Positions 1 to 14,030 of a DNA stretch of 64,000 bases are shown here, piece after piece. A program made the position numbers and the translations under genes. This stretch comes from Mimachlamys varia (taxonomy: Eukaryota > Mollusca > Bivalvia > Pectinida > Pectinidae): positions 60,655,186 through 60,719,185 of the forward strand of contig OX392529.1 in NCBI GenBank assembly GCA_947623455.1. Direction: 5' to 3'. Position 1 is the stretch's first letter. Every line of letters starts with the position of its first letter. The notes beneath the pieces are model-generated. The model saw only the letters and a list, made by a program, of their open reading frames with translations, did no database searches and was not told where the DNA came from.

Positions 1-1987
1 TTTAAATACACTGGTAAGTGTGCTGGCTAGCTACACACTGACGTGGCTGATTTTCCTTCCAGTGCCTTGAGAAGAAGGGAAACCTTTTAAGTGCTGTGGA
101 ATAATTTGCAGGATTTATGCTTTTTGTAATGCCAGCTGACATTTGAACATGTTTTTCCAACTGAATAATACTGCAGCAGTTATGACAGGTGTGTGATATA
201 CCTGTGCTGAGATGACAGGGCATGTCACCACATACATGTAGGGAAACATAGGGACACACCTGACTCTACCATTACACTGCCACGCTAGTTCCTGTCTCAC
301 TGACCTGTTAGGACCGTCCAACATCGGCCAGCTTGTTAACGGTCAATTGACCACTCGAGACGTTCCTTAATTACAAGAAAATTGGACAAGTTTTCAATGA
401 CATGGTTAAGATTTTCATTGTGATGCTATGAACACCTGTGGCCAGGTAAGAAATGTGGAGATTTGACAGATGCATTACTTCAAGGTTTACCTGTATGATA
501 TAGGCAACTCCGTTTACGCAGTGCCTTGAGTGAAATTGAAATTCAGAAGAATTTTAAGGACTAATTGCAGTTCTGTTCATTATATATGTTTACCTGAAGA
601 CTATAGCTGTGGTTCACCTGTAGCGTACCTGTATAGACGTACCTGTATAAACGTACCTGTCGCCTTGGTACATCTGACCATTACCTTAATGACTTGTCTA
701 TTGTAAGGTGATCAGATTACTAGTAAGGTTCCAGCCAGGTGAAATGTCATTGATTTGTTAATGCAGTGTTACACCTGTACTTTACCTGTGCATACGGACA
801 AGTCGTCACAGAAGGTACATGAAGACAGGTGTATACCGATAATGAGGACATGTGTGTATAATGATTGTATACAAACACTGCCTGCGAGTCAGTGACGGGG
901 TAGCTATGTTAGGGGGTGGACCTACCCAACACCTGGCCGACATTATCTACCTCCTTAGCTGACCATACCGGTCAGTGCTAATTAGATGAGTAACTAATTA
1001 GTGGACATCAGTGAGCTGTGGCTGGTGACTGTTTACGCCTGTTGTCTACTGGAGTGTAGAGCTGTGCCGAGGACCTGTGACATGTGTAGAAGCCCCTGTT
1101 CTATATAAATACTGATCATGGCACCATTCCAGTGGATTAAATGTCTCTAACCTCAACATGGCCTGAGGTCGCAATCCACTATTGTCAGCGGACTGTGTAT
1201 CGGACCTTGTTCAATACCGTTTTACCTGGATAATCAAACGCACCCCAGATTGGAGGTAGCTTTTCATATATCATGTCTTTACATATCAGATTTTCATCAG
1301 TCCACGTCTGTCGTGGATCGCTGGGGCATGGTGAACTGTAAATATGTATACCGTGTCGCCCTCTAATGTTTCATAATCATGTCAGGAGATGAGTGATTGT
1401 GTTTAAATTTCGCACCAACATAATTGGAGCCGATCCATTTCTGTATGTACATGTGATTATTTGTTTAGTCCGATATCAGTGAAGCAGACAAGTGCTGATC
1501 CAGGGCAAAAAGTATTGGAATTTAAAAAAAAAACAAATATATTGTCAGTGTTAACACGGATAAATGGTGCTTGTTGATAGAGGAAAGCATTGAATATAAG
1601 TGTGTGTATTGTGTGTACGGAGATACCTACCATCACAGTACGTGATACATGTCATTCATGCCTGTGTTTTGTGCAATGAAATCGGCCATGAAATGTGGAG
1701 AATGTGAAAAATCGTAAAAAGTTTTAAATTGTTTCTCCTTCTGCATCATAGAATTTGTAATGTATTAATGATGTACACAGAAAAGCAGTTCAGAGAGGTT
1801 TCTTTGTCCGATTAATGTTCCCACTGGATTAAATGGATTCAGGAATTACTCCACCTCAACAGAATTTCTGGTGACGCAATGTAATTTGGGAATCGGTGTG
1901 GTTGTAAATTTATGATGCCCAAGTGAAAATGAAAGAAAATGGTATCATAGCGTTTTTCATTGATGTCAAGCTTTTGAGTGAGGGAGA
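1..1987. other. Upstream/5' flank of first candidate CLASP exon, no gene seen
   Basis: No coding exon could be supported here. The first 900 bases are rich in the short word acctgt, with a cluster of gtacctgtat-like copies around 610-665. A TATA-like element lies at 1102-1110. The stretch from roughly 1130 to 1987 could be an unspliced 5' untranslated region for the exon that starts at 1988, but no transcription start can be fixed from sequence. Confidence 0.4.
1102..1110 (+). promoter_or_regulatory. Candidate TATA box
   Basis: The sequence TATATAAAT sits about 880 bases before the ATG at 1988. It matches a TATA consensus and would put a start site near 1130. The region is AT-rich, so a chance match is quite possible and there is no other promoter evidence. 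Confidence 0.25.
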
Positions 1988-2159
1988 ATGAGTTCAGATC
2001 GATCCCCCACCTCTGAGGAACTCAACGGGGATCTTTGGTCATCACCGTTAATGCACTACACATCCCCGTTTGATGACTTCAAGGAACTGTTTGAGGACAT
2101 CGATGAAAATGACAACGTCTTCCAGTTTCCAGAAACACCCAAGACGTCCAAATTAAAGA
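1988..2159 (+). CDS. CLASP: CLASP candidate alternative first exon 1 (acidic N-terminus)
   Basis: The exon opens with ATG at 1988, has an in-frame TGA directly upstream (1979-1981), runs 57 codons plus one base and ends at a good donor (A|GTAAGT). The phase-1 end matches the phase-1 start of the CLASP body exon at 35259, so the two join in frame. The peptide starts MSSDRSPTSEELNGDLW, then turns acidic (FDDFKELFEDIDENDNVF) and ends Lys-rich. I do not recognise the peptide itself. Vertebrate CLASP genes are known to use alternative first exons that replace TOG1, and this fits that pattern. The intron to 35259 would be 33 kb. Attribution to CLASP rests on position, strand and phase; it could instead be a separate small gene. 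Confidence 0.55.
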
Positions 2160-4435
2160 GTAAGTTCAATAATGATATTATCAGGGACAGCTAGTCAGTT
2201 ATAGGTAATGATGACCGGTGGTTACGTGATACAGCCTACGGCAAAGGTGTTACCACATTTGAAGTAAGTTTCAAGTTCTAGTGTTTTGGCTGCTGATATA
2301 TTACTGACCCCAGACAAAGGTGTTACCACATTTGAAGTAAGTTTCCAGTTTTAGTATTTTGGCTGCTGAAGTATTACTGACCACACATATTGCCGAGTGA
2401 CCAATAGGGAATTGTATACCTGAACTTTAGGCTTTGTTTCTAACTGACCCTCAATCATATTCTTGGTGACACTCATTGATTGTTTTTCAGTTCCCTTTTG
2501 GATGATTATATCCAACCCTCGGAAATGGAGATGGTTTCTCTTTGACCCTTGGGGATGGTTTCTATTTGACCCTTGAGGATGATTCCTATTTGACCCTTGG
2601 GAATGGTGTCTATTTTACTCTTTGGATGATTTCTGTCTTACCATGTGCAATGGTTTCTATATTTCAACCTTGGAGATGATTCAGGGATTTGGTGACCGTT
2701 ACAGTACTTATGTATGGCCACACACTAAGTTATAATGATATATCCAGAGTCATGCTTACCCTTACATAAACGACACATTCACAAACGTCTAGATCTGTTT
2801 GGTAATTAATTAGCACCTTCTTAGAGACATCTGCCTGGTTTTACTTTAGATTTAGATATGCGACTTGTAACATTCTGATCCATAGCAAAGTACATAGCTA
2901 GATATTAATAGATAGATATTTGGTAGTGACGGATATATATATTAAGATATATACACATATCAGTGTTTTTGATATAGTATTTAATTAGTCATCTGCACTG
3001 TTAAAATTAATTCTAATTTCATAACTAATGTCCTTCACTAACGTAGTCGCGCATGTTTTTGTGCTAATAAGGAAGTAGGTTGATAAACATCAAAAGATTC
3101 ATGAATATTCCTGATATAATATATCATTGTATTATCAATCAAGGAAATTAATTATGCAGAAATGTGAAGCTTGAGCATGATGAAATATGTACTGATACAT
3201 TAAACGTACATTTTGTTGACATGGATTTTACAACAGTGACATATTACGTAATATTGATGGCCTCAAAAATGTGCAAATGACGTTTCAAAGCATTTGTTTT
3301 GTTGTTTGTTGGGTTGCTTTTATTTCCGTTGATAACTACCAATCAAATGTGTGACAGACTTAATTAGATGTTGTCCAGGTATGTTGTCCAGGTACCACGG
3401 TGATTGTAAGTGATGCAGGCAGCCCAGGGGGAACCACAGTATTCCTTGTCCTAAGGTGCCGATTTTAATGATCTCACCTGCCCAGAATTAGCATTATGGC
3501 TGGTTTACTCTGTATAAATTCTTACAGTATTCCAGAGTTAGCGTATTTTTTACTACATCAGAACAAGTAGTTTAGTCAGGGTTTAGTAACCAAAATATGA
3601 TCAGCACAAACAATATTTAAATCAATTATTGTGGAAAAAAATATCTGTTTCCATTTTCGATAGTTAGATTATGAAAGAAAATATTAGACTGTGGGTAATG
3701 ATGATGACAGATTTCATTGTTTACATTGTCGTTTTTGTTTGTTTTTGTTTTTAATTTCCTTGATTTGGTATTTTCAAGTTATCAATCAAGTGGAAGATGT
3801 TCAGAACATCAAACTTAAATAACAATGGGTTTTTTCCTGGTGTTGATATTTCCACCACCTAGGTTGGTAATCAAATTAGTGTGTTTAGCCTACTCTAACA
3901 TACAGCCTTCAGGTTTTATAAAGACCAGGGTAAACCTGGGAGACCTGCCAATAAGGCTACTCTAGTGTATTAGTATATACTCTAGTGTTGAAAGATAGTA
4001 TACGCCCTATCACTGATAATCAATTGAAATTTGACTACCATCAGTTAAAGCTCCAGTGTTATCAGATACCAGGTTTTGTACTCTGATTAAAGATCTTGTC
4101 CTTTTTTATGCATAATTTTGTTGTACAAGGGTAAGACCTTGTCAGAAGATTGTACCCACACTCCAGTACTGGCAGCGTACTGTGACAGGCTCAAGGCCTT
4201 ATTATAAAACTTGATGATCCTACTGTGCTGAGGAATCTGTCACACACAATTCAAAGAGTGCTGGTGCTCGCCATGTAAAACAAAAGTTGTTATTTTTGTG
4301 TTTTGATTTCTTTGAAGTTCGTGTGCAGATTGCAAGTTTGCCAACAAAAATAGCAGAAAAATGAGTGGAAGGCCAGAGTTTGTAGTGTGGGAGGAAGTAA
4401 TAGTTAGAAGTGAGGTTCCTGTAATTTTATGGACA
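2160..4435. other. Intronic sequence, small degenerate repeats
   Basis: AT-rich intron with no supported exon. It holds a two-copy direct repeat of about 73 bases (2242-2390, caaaggtgttaccacattt) and a run of degenerate copies of tgacccttgggatggtttct at about 2515-2680. A short TA-rich tract lies near 2933-2962. Confidence 0.5.
2242..2390. repeat. Two-copy direct repeat, about 73 bp
   Basis: The block starting caaaggtgttaccacatttg at 2242 recurs at 2315 with a few substitutions. It lies just after the first candidate CLASP exon, and no function is evident. Confidence 0.7.
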
Positions 4436-5270
4436 AAACAGGGATATCTCAGACTAAAACATGGTTATCTCAGACTAAAACATGGTTATCTAGGACTAAA
4501 ACAGGGTTTTCTCAGACTAAAACAGGGTTATCTAGGACTAAAATTGGGTTATCTCAGATTAAAACATGGTTATCCCAGACTAAAACATGGTTTTTCAGAC
4601 TAAAACAGGGTTTTCTCAGACTAAAGCAGGGTTATATCAGACTAAAACAGGGTTATCTCAGACTAAAACAGGGTTTTCTCAGACTGAAACAGGGTTTTCA
4701 CAGACTAAAACAGGGTTATCTCAAACTAAAACAGGGTTATCTCAGACTAAAACAGGGTTATCTCAAACTAAAACAGGGTTATCTCAGACCAAAACAGGGT
4801 TATCTCAGACTAAAACAGGGTTATCTCAGACTAAAACAGGGTTATCTAAGACTAAAACAGGGTTATCTCAGACTAAAACAGGGTTATCTCGGACTAAAAC
4901 AGGGTTATCTCAGACTAAAACAGGGTTATCTCAGACTAAAACAGGGTTATCTCAGACAAAAACAGGGTTATCTCAGACAAAAACATGGTTATCCCAGACT
5001 AAAACAGGGTTATCTCAGACTAAAACAGGGTTATCTGGGACTAAAACAGGGTTATCTCAGACAAAAACAGGGTTATCTCAGACTAAAACATGGTTATCTA
5101 CGACTAAAACAGGGTTATCTCAGACTAAAACAGGGTTTTCTCAGACTAAAACAGGGTTATCTCAAACAAAAACAGGTTATCTCAAACAAAAACAGGGTTA
5201 TCTCAGACTAAAACATGGTTATCTCGGACTTAAAAACAGGGTTTTCTTAGAGTAAAACAGGGTTACCGCA
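4436..5270. repeat. Minisatellite, 21-bp unit, about 40 copies
   Basis: The unit is close to cagggttatctcagactaaa plus one a, repeated head to tail with scattered substitutions. Because 21 is a multiple of 3, two frames stay open as 7-residue repeats (GYLRLKQ-like and TGLSQTK-like). These frames lack any other sign of coding and sit inside an intron, so I treat the array as non-coding. Each unit contains TTATCT, the complement of a GATA-factor core site. Confidence 0.95.
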
Positions 5271-5579
5271 GACTAAGTTGATTAAAACTACCTGGGTTTA
5301 TGACTTCAGGAACATATACTGTACATCAACACAATCACCCTTTAGGACACATTTGAACTCATCCAAGTCAAGTGTTGGAATAGTTCATTATGTCATTTTT
5401 AGTGGGGAACAGGTTAGTGAAATGTCACTGCCTTATGATTTCCAGGATATTTGAGACGTAATAGGGCTAAGACATTTGATGGCAGGTATAGGGGCTTGAT
5501 ATCTCCTCGTGACCTCAAGAAGGGATATAGTGATGCCTAGGTAGGGGCTAGGCATCCTGGCCTATATGTATATAATGCC

Positions 5580-6110
5580 AGGTAGGGGCTAGATCTCATG
5601 ACTTTGGGAAAATTTGATGCCAGGTAGAGGCAAGACCTCTTGGCCTTATGACTTCAGTGACATTTGATGCCAGGTAAAATGAAACCTCTTGGCTTCATGC
5701 TTTTAGTGACATTTGATGCCAGGTAGAGTGAAACCTCTTGGCCTTATGACTTCAGTGACATTTGATGCCAGGTAAAATGAAACCTCTTGGCTTCATGCTT
5801 TTAGTGACATTTGATGCCAGGTAGAGTGAAACCTCTTGGCCTTATGACTTCAGTGACATTTGATGCCAGGTAAAATGAAACCTCTTGGCTTCATGCTTTT
5901 AGTGACATTTGATGCCAGGTAGAGTGAAACCTCTTGGCCTTATGACTTCATGCAGTGACATTTGATGCCAGGTAAAATGAAACCTCTTGGCTTCATGCTT
6001 TTAGTGACATTTGATGCCAGGTAGAGTGAAACCTCTTGGCCTTATGACTTAGGGACATTTGATGCCAGGTAGAATGAAACCTCTTGGCCTTCTGACTTCA
6101 GGGACACAGT
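5580..6110. repeat. Higher-order tandem repeat, 49-bp monomers in 98-bp dimers
   Basis: The monomer begins gacatttgatgccaggta. Two versions alternate: one continues aaatgaaacctcttggcttc, the other gagtgaaacctcttggcctt. Together they form about four 98-bp A-B dimers, with more diverged copies at the left edge (gatgccaggtaggggctaga) and a short insertion near 5948. The alternation shows that amplification happened at the dimer level. Confidence 0.9.
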
Positions 6111-9100
6111 AATACCTGTTGGGGTGAGATTATTATGTTGGCCTTATTATTTCCGGGACATGTATCACATTGTATGAGGTATATAGAACCCACTGTTGAC
6201 AGGCTGTGGTTTAGCGGGTGAACTGACAACATCTTCACATTTGACACTTGCGGAACTGTCATGATTGGGGTCTTACACTTGATTAGGTAACCGGTGCAGG
6301 GTGCTAATTATCTATAGGGTAAACTGAGTGTAGGTTTATTAGCTTAACTGGGCCAGTGTATAATACAAGTGGGCATCCAACACCACAAAGATATTAGTTA
6401 AAACGTCAAGTGTTTTACTTGCTGTCCAAATACAAAAAAAATTTCAAAATAAATTGTATGGTAACAAGTCTTGTGGCATATTTTACCAGTGGTGGCCTAC
6501 GGTGAAAGGAACAGTTTCGGTTGTTGAGGTGTAATCAGGGATATATTACTAATGGGTGATAGGTGAAGTGGCGCCCGATAATTCCTGAGTGTCGAATTGT
6601 GGCCCACCGTTAGGTATCTCTGAGTCTTGGGAGATGTCATAACGGTTTTAATGTTGGGTTCCAGCCAAGGCTAGGGTGGTCATGGTGTTCCAGTCTTATC
6701 ACGACTGCTAACAAATCTAACATAAACTGTTTGTTTTAGATGATAAGTAGGGCTATCATACCCAACATGACTGGCATCCAGTCTTGGTGATGAGGACCGC
6801 CCCGAGTTATACTAATTCTCACTGACCAAATTGGTCAGTCTCCATGGTATGGGGCGATAACTTCGCTCTCATCAAAATGAAATATTTCCAGGATTGTGTT
6901 TGAAATATTTACTAGAACTTGCATTCAGATATGAAATATGTCATAATACCAGAAATGACATTTTCATATACACTGTATTCAGTCGAGGCCTAATACTGTA
7001 GAAAGCTTTCCTACAGTAAGACATGACATGTAATATTTCGTTGAGGAAAACATCTCGACGGATCATGTTGAGTCGTATAACAGATGTCAACATGTCCTTT
7101 GCTCGATTTAAAAAACCAAAACAATAACACATGGCGACGATTAGATATGCCGGAGGGAAATATTTTGATCTTTGATTATGTAGAGCTTTCGAGGGCTAAG
7201 TTTACCCCATATTTCTCCGTTTGTGTTGAATTAAAGGGTTGATGGCCAATACCTGTGTGATAACGATAATCTAGTGCCATAGAATGTCCCCATTTGAAAA
7301 CCTTTTCTAGATTTTTCAGATGTTTGGTGGCGATACAGCATTTAAATCAACACTAATTTCCCCCAGGTTTATTGACATTCTTGCCCTCAAATCTTACATT
7401 GATCTAAAAGTTTACAGATAAATGACAAAGCATGCTACAGAATTGTCATCAGACCGCGGTTTACAGATGGTTGGTTGATCTACCTAGGATATCATAGATA
7501 GATGACCAATCTCATAGCTATAAGCCTACAAACAGACCTTTATCTAATTCCTGTTAGACTGTATAATATATCTCATGATCGGGTTGAACCCCAGGCCTCT
7601 ATATATGGGTCTATATATATTTCTACTGCCTGTTCAATTCGGCTCAGAATGTTGTGGAAACTGAAATGTAAACAATCATCGGTCAAATCTTTATAGAAAT
7701 AATTTTGATCAGACAGGTTTATGAAGAAACTTTAATGGATATCAAAGTATTAAATCACTAATTTCTATTTATGGTATAATATATATATGTGATCAATAGA
7801 TCTGAAAGCTTATACGTGGTTTATACGTCGGCGAAAACATTTATCAATACGCTACTAGGGGAAAATGTCAAATCTGTCGGGGTTTGATTTCTGCTATACA
7901 GGTCTCAGTAATGCTCGTATCTACTTATACAAATATCTTAATCTATAGGTACACAAAGTCTCGATAAGATATAGATATAGATATATTGAGAGAAATTATT
8001 TATCAATAGAAATATTAGGTATGACAGGAATAATTATTTCTATACAGTCCTGATATAGACATTTCACTTCAGACTCTGTTAGTTAGGACGGTATGGTGTT
8101 TCGTAATTTTCCAATTTAAATGCTCTCTGCGGAGGGTTGAATTTCAGATAATGTATTAAATAGTAGTTGTAATTGATCAGTTGATTTCCATGTGACTTTG
8201 TCATTCATTCTTTGCCAAATGAGCCTGCTACTTAATTCAAAGAAATACAGCCATGTCATGATACCCTAATTACCTGAAATACATTGTAATTCAATACAAA
8301 AATCAAAGTATTTTGTTCAAAATAATTTCTTTTTTTTATACAATACTGAACTTAAAATAATATTCAATTATTCTGTTCTGCTTGGGATCTATTTTGTATT
8401 TAGAGCATGGTAATAACAGTCATGTTTGAATAAGATTTGCATAAATCTCTAGTTGGTATCTTGACGGAAATTGTGTAATTAAATTATGTTTGAAATTGGA
8501 CCTGGTGTACAGTGGTTCATCATTAACATGAATTATGTGGTGTATATAAGTATTTGGGCTAAGGCATAATGAATGGAAATTCATGTAATTTCCATATTTC
8601 TGATTGTAAGTTTATCTGATGGAAGGGCCTGCGTAGGTAATATAGATAATGAAGTAAATGGTCGTACGTACGTACACCTTCTGTGGGATTAGTTCGAGGT
8701 GGGGGATGAACCAAGTTTTTTGTTGTAGGACGAGTCATGGAACATTAATTTATTAAAGATTCCTTGATTCGCGAACCTTTATTACAGTTTTATATACTTA
8801 GATGAAAAATAGCCTGCTGTGGGGCCATAGATGGCCATTTTGCGTTTAAATTTGCTGTGTAATTGTGTGGACACTCTACTTTTGTCAACTACCCTAGGTG
8901 TGAACAGGCTTAAATTTTGAAATAGTTGTTGAACCTGAAAATTCACATTGGCCTAGACATTACTTTTCTTGCAACTTTTTTATGTTTATAAGGTGTAGTT
9001 CTGTATTTATCCCGTAGCTAATCTCTCAAGTTGAATAAGTCTGAAATAAGTCGCAGATCAAACAAACAAAATTACAGATATTGGTTGTTAACTTGATGTG

Positions 9101-10170
9101 AAATTTACAGAATTTATCAACTAAATATCATGTTTGGCTCTACATTATATCTATTGAAGTACAAAATGTTGACCTTTCTATCGACTTGTTTACTTTGTGG
9201 AATGGACAGAATAATTAACTTTCAAAATATTTGCCAGCCGTGAAAACATGGCTGAAATTAGCATCTGTATCTGGATGTTCCCGGGTTGTGTACTACCGCC
9301 CAGTATCAACAGGCCACATCTAGGATCCCTAGGGTCAATATTGGGGATGACAATACTGACATTGGGACAGTTTTCTCCTACTGTAGATTTGTAATGTTTA
9401 CCAAATCTTAGTAATACCAATAGGATAAGAATGGACATAAATTGTGTGGATTGTCTTTGGGTTGTTTATTGGTCCTTGTTCCCTGGCTATACACTGTAAA
9501 CCCTTACAAGTATACCTGTGAATGGCCCTGTATTTGCTGACCTTTTTAAGGCTACCTCAGTAATTCTTCTCGAAAGGTAAATACTGAAATTTTGCCTGTC
9601 ATTCCCTCCAGCTACTGAACACTTCAAACCTGTTTTGGGTGTACTTTGTGGAAATACCAAAATTAAGCAAACATACATTCTTGAAAAGAATAAATATGAA
9701 GAAATTCCTAAAACTTTTAATTAGGTTGGTATCTGAAAACATTTAAGCTATGCAATTATGCAATTTTTTTTTAAGATTTAAGATTTTTCACACAAGCTTT
9801 AAAAGTATTTTGTCTGTTTGTAAGTGAAAGTTGAGCCTTCTGACAAGACTTGGTACAGTGCCCTGGGGTATCTCACCAGTAGACCTCCACTATAGGATTA
9901 GGGACATTTTTAGCTCCGATTCACAGATGAGTGACCATTGGTTTGATATGACCGTTTTATGTTAACACTGATCCTGGTGTTAAGGGGGTTATTTGTGTAG
10001 AATTACCGGGTCAGTTCCTTGGTAAAAGGGTGTCTTATGTCCTTCACAATGGTAGGAGGTGATAATGAAAATGGACCCATCACCTGGACAAAAGATGGTC
10101 AGTTTATAGGATACGGCTATCCTCCGGTGGCCAGATAGCTTCACAGGTGTGGGGTATCACTGACTGACCA

Positions 10171-10289
10171 CAGAAATCGGAGAGGCTTTAAAACTACCTG
10201 ACACCTAATCAGAGAATTCGGAAAGGCTTTAAAACTACCTGACACCTGATCAGAGAAATCAGAGAGGCTTTAAAACTACCTGATACTGC
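10171..10289. repeat. Three-copy tandem repeat, about 40 bp
   Basis: Three copies of a unit containing gaggctttaaaactacctga begin near 10171, 10210 and 10251, separated by variants of cacctaatcagagaa. It is a short intronic repeat with no evident role. Confidence 0.75.
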
Positions 10290-11728
10290 AAAATATACAT
10301 ATTTAAACCAGGGAGAAAAATAACAAGCATAGGATATATCAGATTGTTTGAAAGTAAAAGTGAAGATGAAGTTACAGGAGGTGTAACACCTAGGTATAGA
10401 CTTACTCCCCTGTTCTAGCTGAACTGTTTCCAACCTTTCCAATGTACTTTGTTAACAATGGTCTAATCACCTGGAGCTTTGGGAGCCAGGGCCAAAAGAA
10501 ACAGATATGGCTGACAGGTCCAGCCAGGGTGTAGGGTCCGGAATCCTAACCAGTCTCTGACCTCGGCCAATTATAACAGACAGTGAGATGTATAAGCCAT
10601 GATTTAAAGTGGATGGTCACTAATGGAAAATAAAGATGGTGTGACTGGTTTGTGTAGCAAATAATTGTTGGAATGTCTGTCCAGTAATGGTATAGTTAGT
10701 GAACCATACATGGATACATGTGAAAGTTCAACTCTTAAATCTTGAATTGTATTTAAACTCGTGATCTAAGGGACCATGTCATGATGTGGTCTACGTTGGG
10801 TATGCTCTGTGATATTCCTACTTATAGCAGAAATAAGAAATAATCATAATTATTGTCAATGATTTATTTAGAAAACTTTTCACTTTGCCAAATTTAAAGA
10901 TGTTTTAACATTTTAAACTTTTTAAAACCAACATAATCATTAATGCGAAATCTCCAAAATGCATCATTCTGAAATTAGCCGATTTAATGGTCTATAATTG
11001 TATGATGATATTAGACAGTAATGTATGCTGCTGACATTGTGTTAGGCTGACATCTGGTAAAGTGGAACTGCCCTTACAGGCCAAGATTGAGATCAAGATC
11101 GGTGTACAGATTAACTTAAGCTGTTTACACATTACATAAGGAGGGATGAGGTTGGTTTGGGGACCTCATGGCTCCCCTGTCACTGGTCCAACTATGCCAT
11201 GCCTGTCCGTGGTCAGCCCGCCAGCTATGTCTGTCCTCGTAATGCGGCGCCACAAGGCCCTCAAATCGTAAGCAGGATTATCCCGACTTTGATAATGTTT
11301 ATAGGTAAAATTAGCCTGTAGTCTTACGTAACTGCTGTAATCTCATCATTCTGTCAAGTCATCTCGTAGAGGATTAAAAATGTTTAATAATAATAATCAG
11401 GTATGTGGGAATCGTAAAAGTTACAAGTCACATAAATAAAACATTTGTCATCGCCACAGAAGTTAGAATATCTTATTAAACATTCCACACAAATATATGT
11501 CGTTTTTTTGCAATTTTTGAAAAGCCATGTTTGGATAATACTCAAAAACTTGAGTACATGAAGCTTGGAAAGGAGGGCTGGAAAGTTAGTTACCTCCATC
11601 TTCGCGTTCCCTACAGGTCATGTGACCCTGTGTTTGTGACTCTCCCGTTATATGACATTCTTGGCTCCGCGTATGACATTGTTGGCGGGAGGTCGGTACA
11701 TCCTAGTTACCCAGTACAATGTTGGGAG

Positions 11729-11801
11729 ATGAGAACAGACAATGACGATCCCTCACAAACCATCTATAAACCACTGACCTGGAACACCAGAGGGTTTGGG
11801 G
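11729..11801 (+). other. Weak candidate alternative first exon
   Basis: An open frame of about 97 codons covers 11531-11824 and is less AT-rich than the intron around it. Within it an ATG at 11729 opens MRTDNDDPSQTIYKPLTWNT. If a GT at 11802 were used as donor, the exon would end in phase 1 like the stronger alternative exons, but the donor context (G|GTGTGA) is poor and neighbouring GT sites give other phases. I do not recognise the peptide. Confidence 0.15.
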
Positions 11802-13876
11802 GTGTGAGGTGGGGGGAACTATAATTTGTGATCTAAGCTCGTTATGTAGGGGTATCATGGAGTACAGACTTTACGAGGTAGTAATAGAGACATTAGGTAT
11901 TGTAGTGATAATTTTACTGTCTAACTCCGGAACTAAACAGTCAGTGTAGGTGCTATTATAAACTAAATCCTTGACTGCAGTTTTGCAATGAATGAAGTCC
12001 TGTTTCAAAGGAAATGATTTGAGTTTTGATGACATGCATGCACTCATCCAAAACTTTTTTTTATATTTTCCTGATGTAGTTGACTGTTTTGTTGACTATC
12101 CAAAGTAAAGCAATAAAAAAAACTTGCATGTTGGTTAATTTTAACTCTTTCAAAATTTTTGATTACTTTTCCTAAGGAAGCCACCTGATTTGAAATGATA
12201 TTAGTCCATAAATCTAGTATTTGATGACAGGAGTTCAGCCATGATTACTGACTAACATTGAAGGCTGGTAAACACAGGTCTAATTATGTCTGAGCAGGTA
12301 AAGTTAATGATCAGGGTTACTCCTAGGACAATTCTAATTTATAAAGCAAGCAACACCTCCGTGCCAAGTTTGTAAACATGCGGAAATGTACGTGTTCCGT
12401 CCTGTTTAGCTATCGTAACGGCAAAGATGTTATCATCTTAATAAGGACACGCAATTGATTCCGGCTTTATCTGCGGCACAATCTGTTTGATTTTTTTTTT
12501 CTTGTATGTTCATATATGTCATCTGATATTTGTTAAGAGTTGTAAAAATCTTGTGACAACATCTTTGAGCTGGGTCATTGTAGTAGGCAAGATTCCAACT
12601 ATATAAAAAAAAAAACTACTCAGTTGTGGTCACAAATTGGCTTATAATCCAAAATAAAACCTTGAGGGATATGTGATTTCATAACAGACTTGACACACTG
12701 AGTGATTTCGTAACACACTTATTTATTTTGAGAGTTTTTCGTCCTCACATTACATTACGACCTTCGGTGGACGAGTATATGAAAATGACCCAGGATGTGT
12801 CGACCCGTCAGAAGAGCAGTAAGGACCAGGACAGACATTGTTAGAGTTGATGGTATCTCTGGCCGCTTGTCATTAACTGGTTCAGTTTTTACATAGATTT
12901 AAATGTTACAGAAGACTGGTGTGAGTGAAGAAATAGCACTCCAACACCATCATATTGGTAGCACTCCCCAACCAAAGTTAGGTGTAGAAAATTAGTGGTG
13001 ATAATGTCCTGAATCGCAGAATCCAGAACAGGGAGAACAAGTATGATAGACTTACGATATAGTCTATATGAGGGAAGCTTGAATTTTGAGCCTATTTTTG
13101 TATGGTAATTTGAAAGTGACACTTCATTATTTTAGAAAAATAGAAATTTATTAAAAATTGTCCTAAGTGAGATATTTATGGAGATTAGTAATGGTATATA
13201 CAGGATGAACAGGTTGTTAATGCTCCCTGGTGTATATAAAACAGGTTTGGAGTGTTTCCCTGCATACTAAACTGGGTTAACCCTGAATAATTACATTTGT
13301 TTGTTTATACACAATATAAGTAAATCTTGTGTGGTTTAAAATCTTTTAAACAAAAAAAAAAATGTTTAAAATTAAAACTCCTAAGTAAGTGTTTTCTGAA
13401 TAGATGCATTTAGAAATTTGAAATCTTCCCAGAAAAAAATATCACATTTAACTTTTAAATGAACTAACTATATATTTATAGACTTCAGGCCCTTTGACTA
13501 CATGTAACAGACAGTTGCTACATACAGACGCCATAAAATTACAAAATGTCCAGTCAATGTATCGTTCACTCCAACATAGTACTATGTGTATCACCCATCA
13601 TGAGATGGATCTATTGAGAGTTATTGCCGTACATTTAGATAATGAAAGTGTTAGTAGTAGTTAGGGCCGAAACTTTGGTTACTGTTGCTATAAAAGCTAG
13701 ATGATCCCATGTACAAACTTAAATGTTTTTAGCAGTTTTAATACCGAAAATCTGGCTAGTACCCCTTCTTTATATCATCAAGTAAGACTTGCAATACGTC
13801 TACAGAAATCTGATCGGCAGTACTTCAGAACTCAATGGTTTTTAGTACTTTTTTCACCAAGTCAAGATTTGCAGTC

Positions 13877-14030
13877 TACTACTAGATTGATGCTACTTAT
13901 GAGCTGCATACTTAATGTTACATCTCTTTGAAGTCAGACTTGCAGTACTACAGCAGTATAGTTAAATTCATGCTACTTATATTCTGAGCTGCATAGTTGC
14001 ATTACATCTCTTTGAAGTCAGACTTGCAGT
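13877..14030. repeat. Two-copy direct repeat, about 75-80 bp
   Basis: Two copies share the words atgctacttat, gagctgcata and tacatctctttgaagtcaga, starting near 13877 and 13958. The second copy has small indels. Confidence 0.7.

Noticed and set aside
4361..5255. GYLRLKQ/TGLSQTK repeat proteins
   Set aside because: Two frames are open at once over the same 21-bp array, with no splice or domain evidence.
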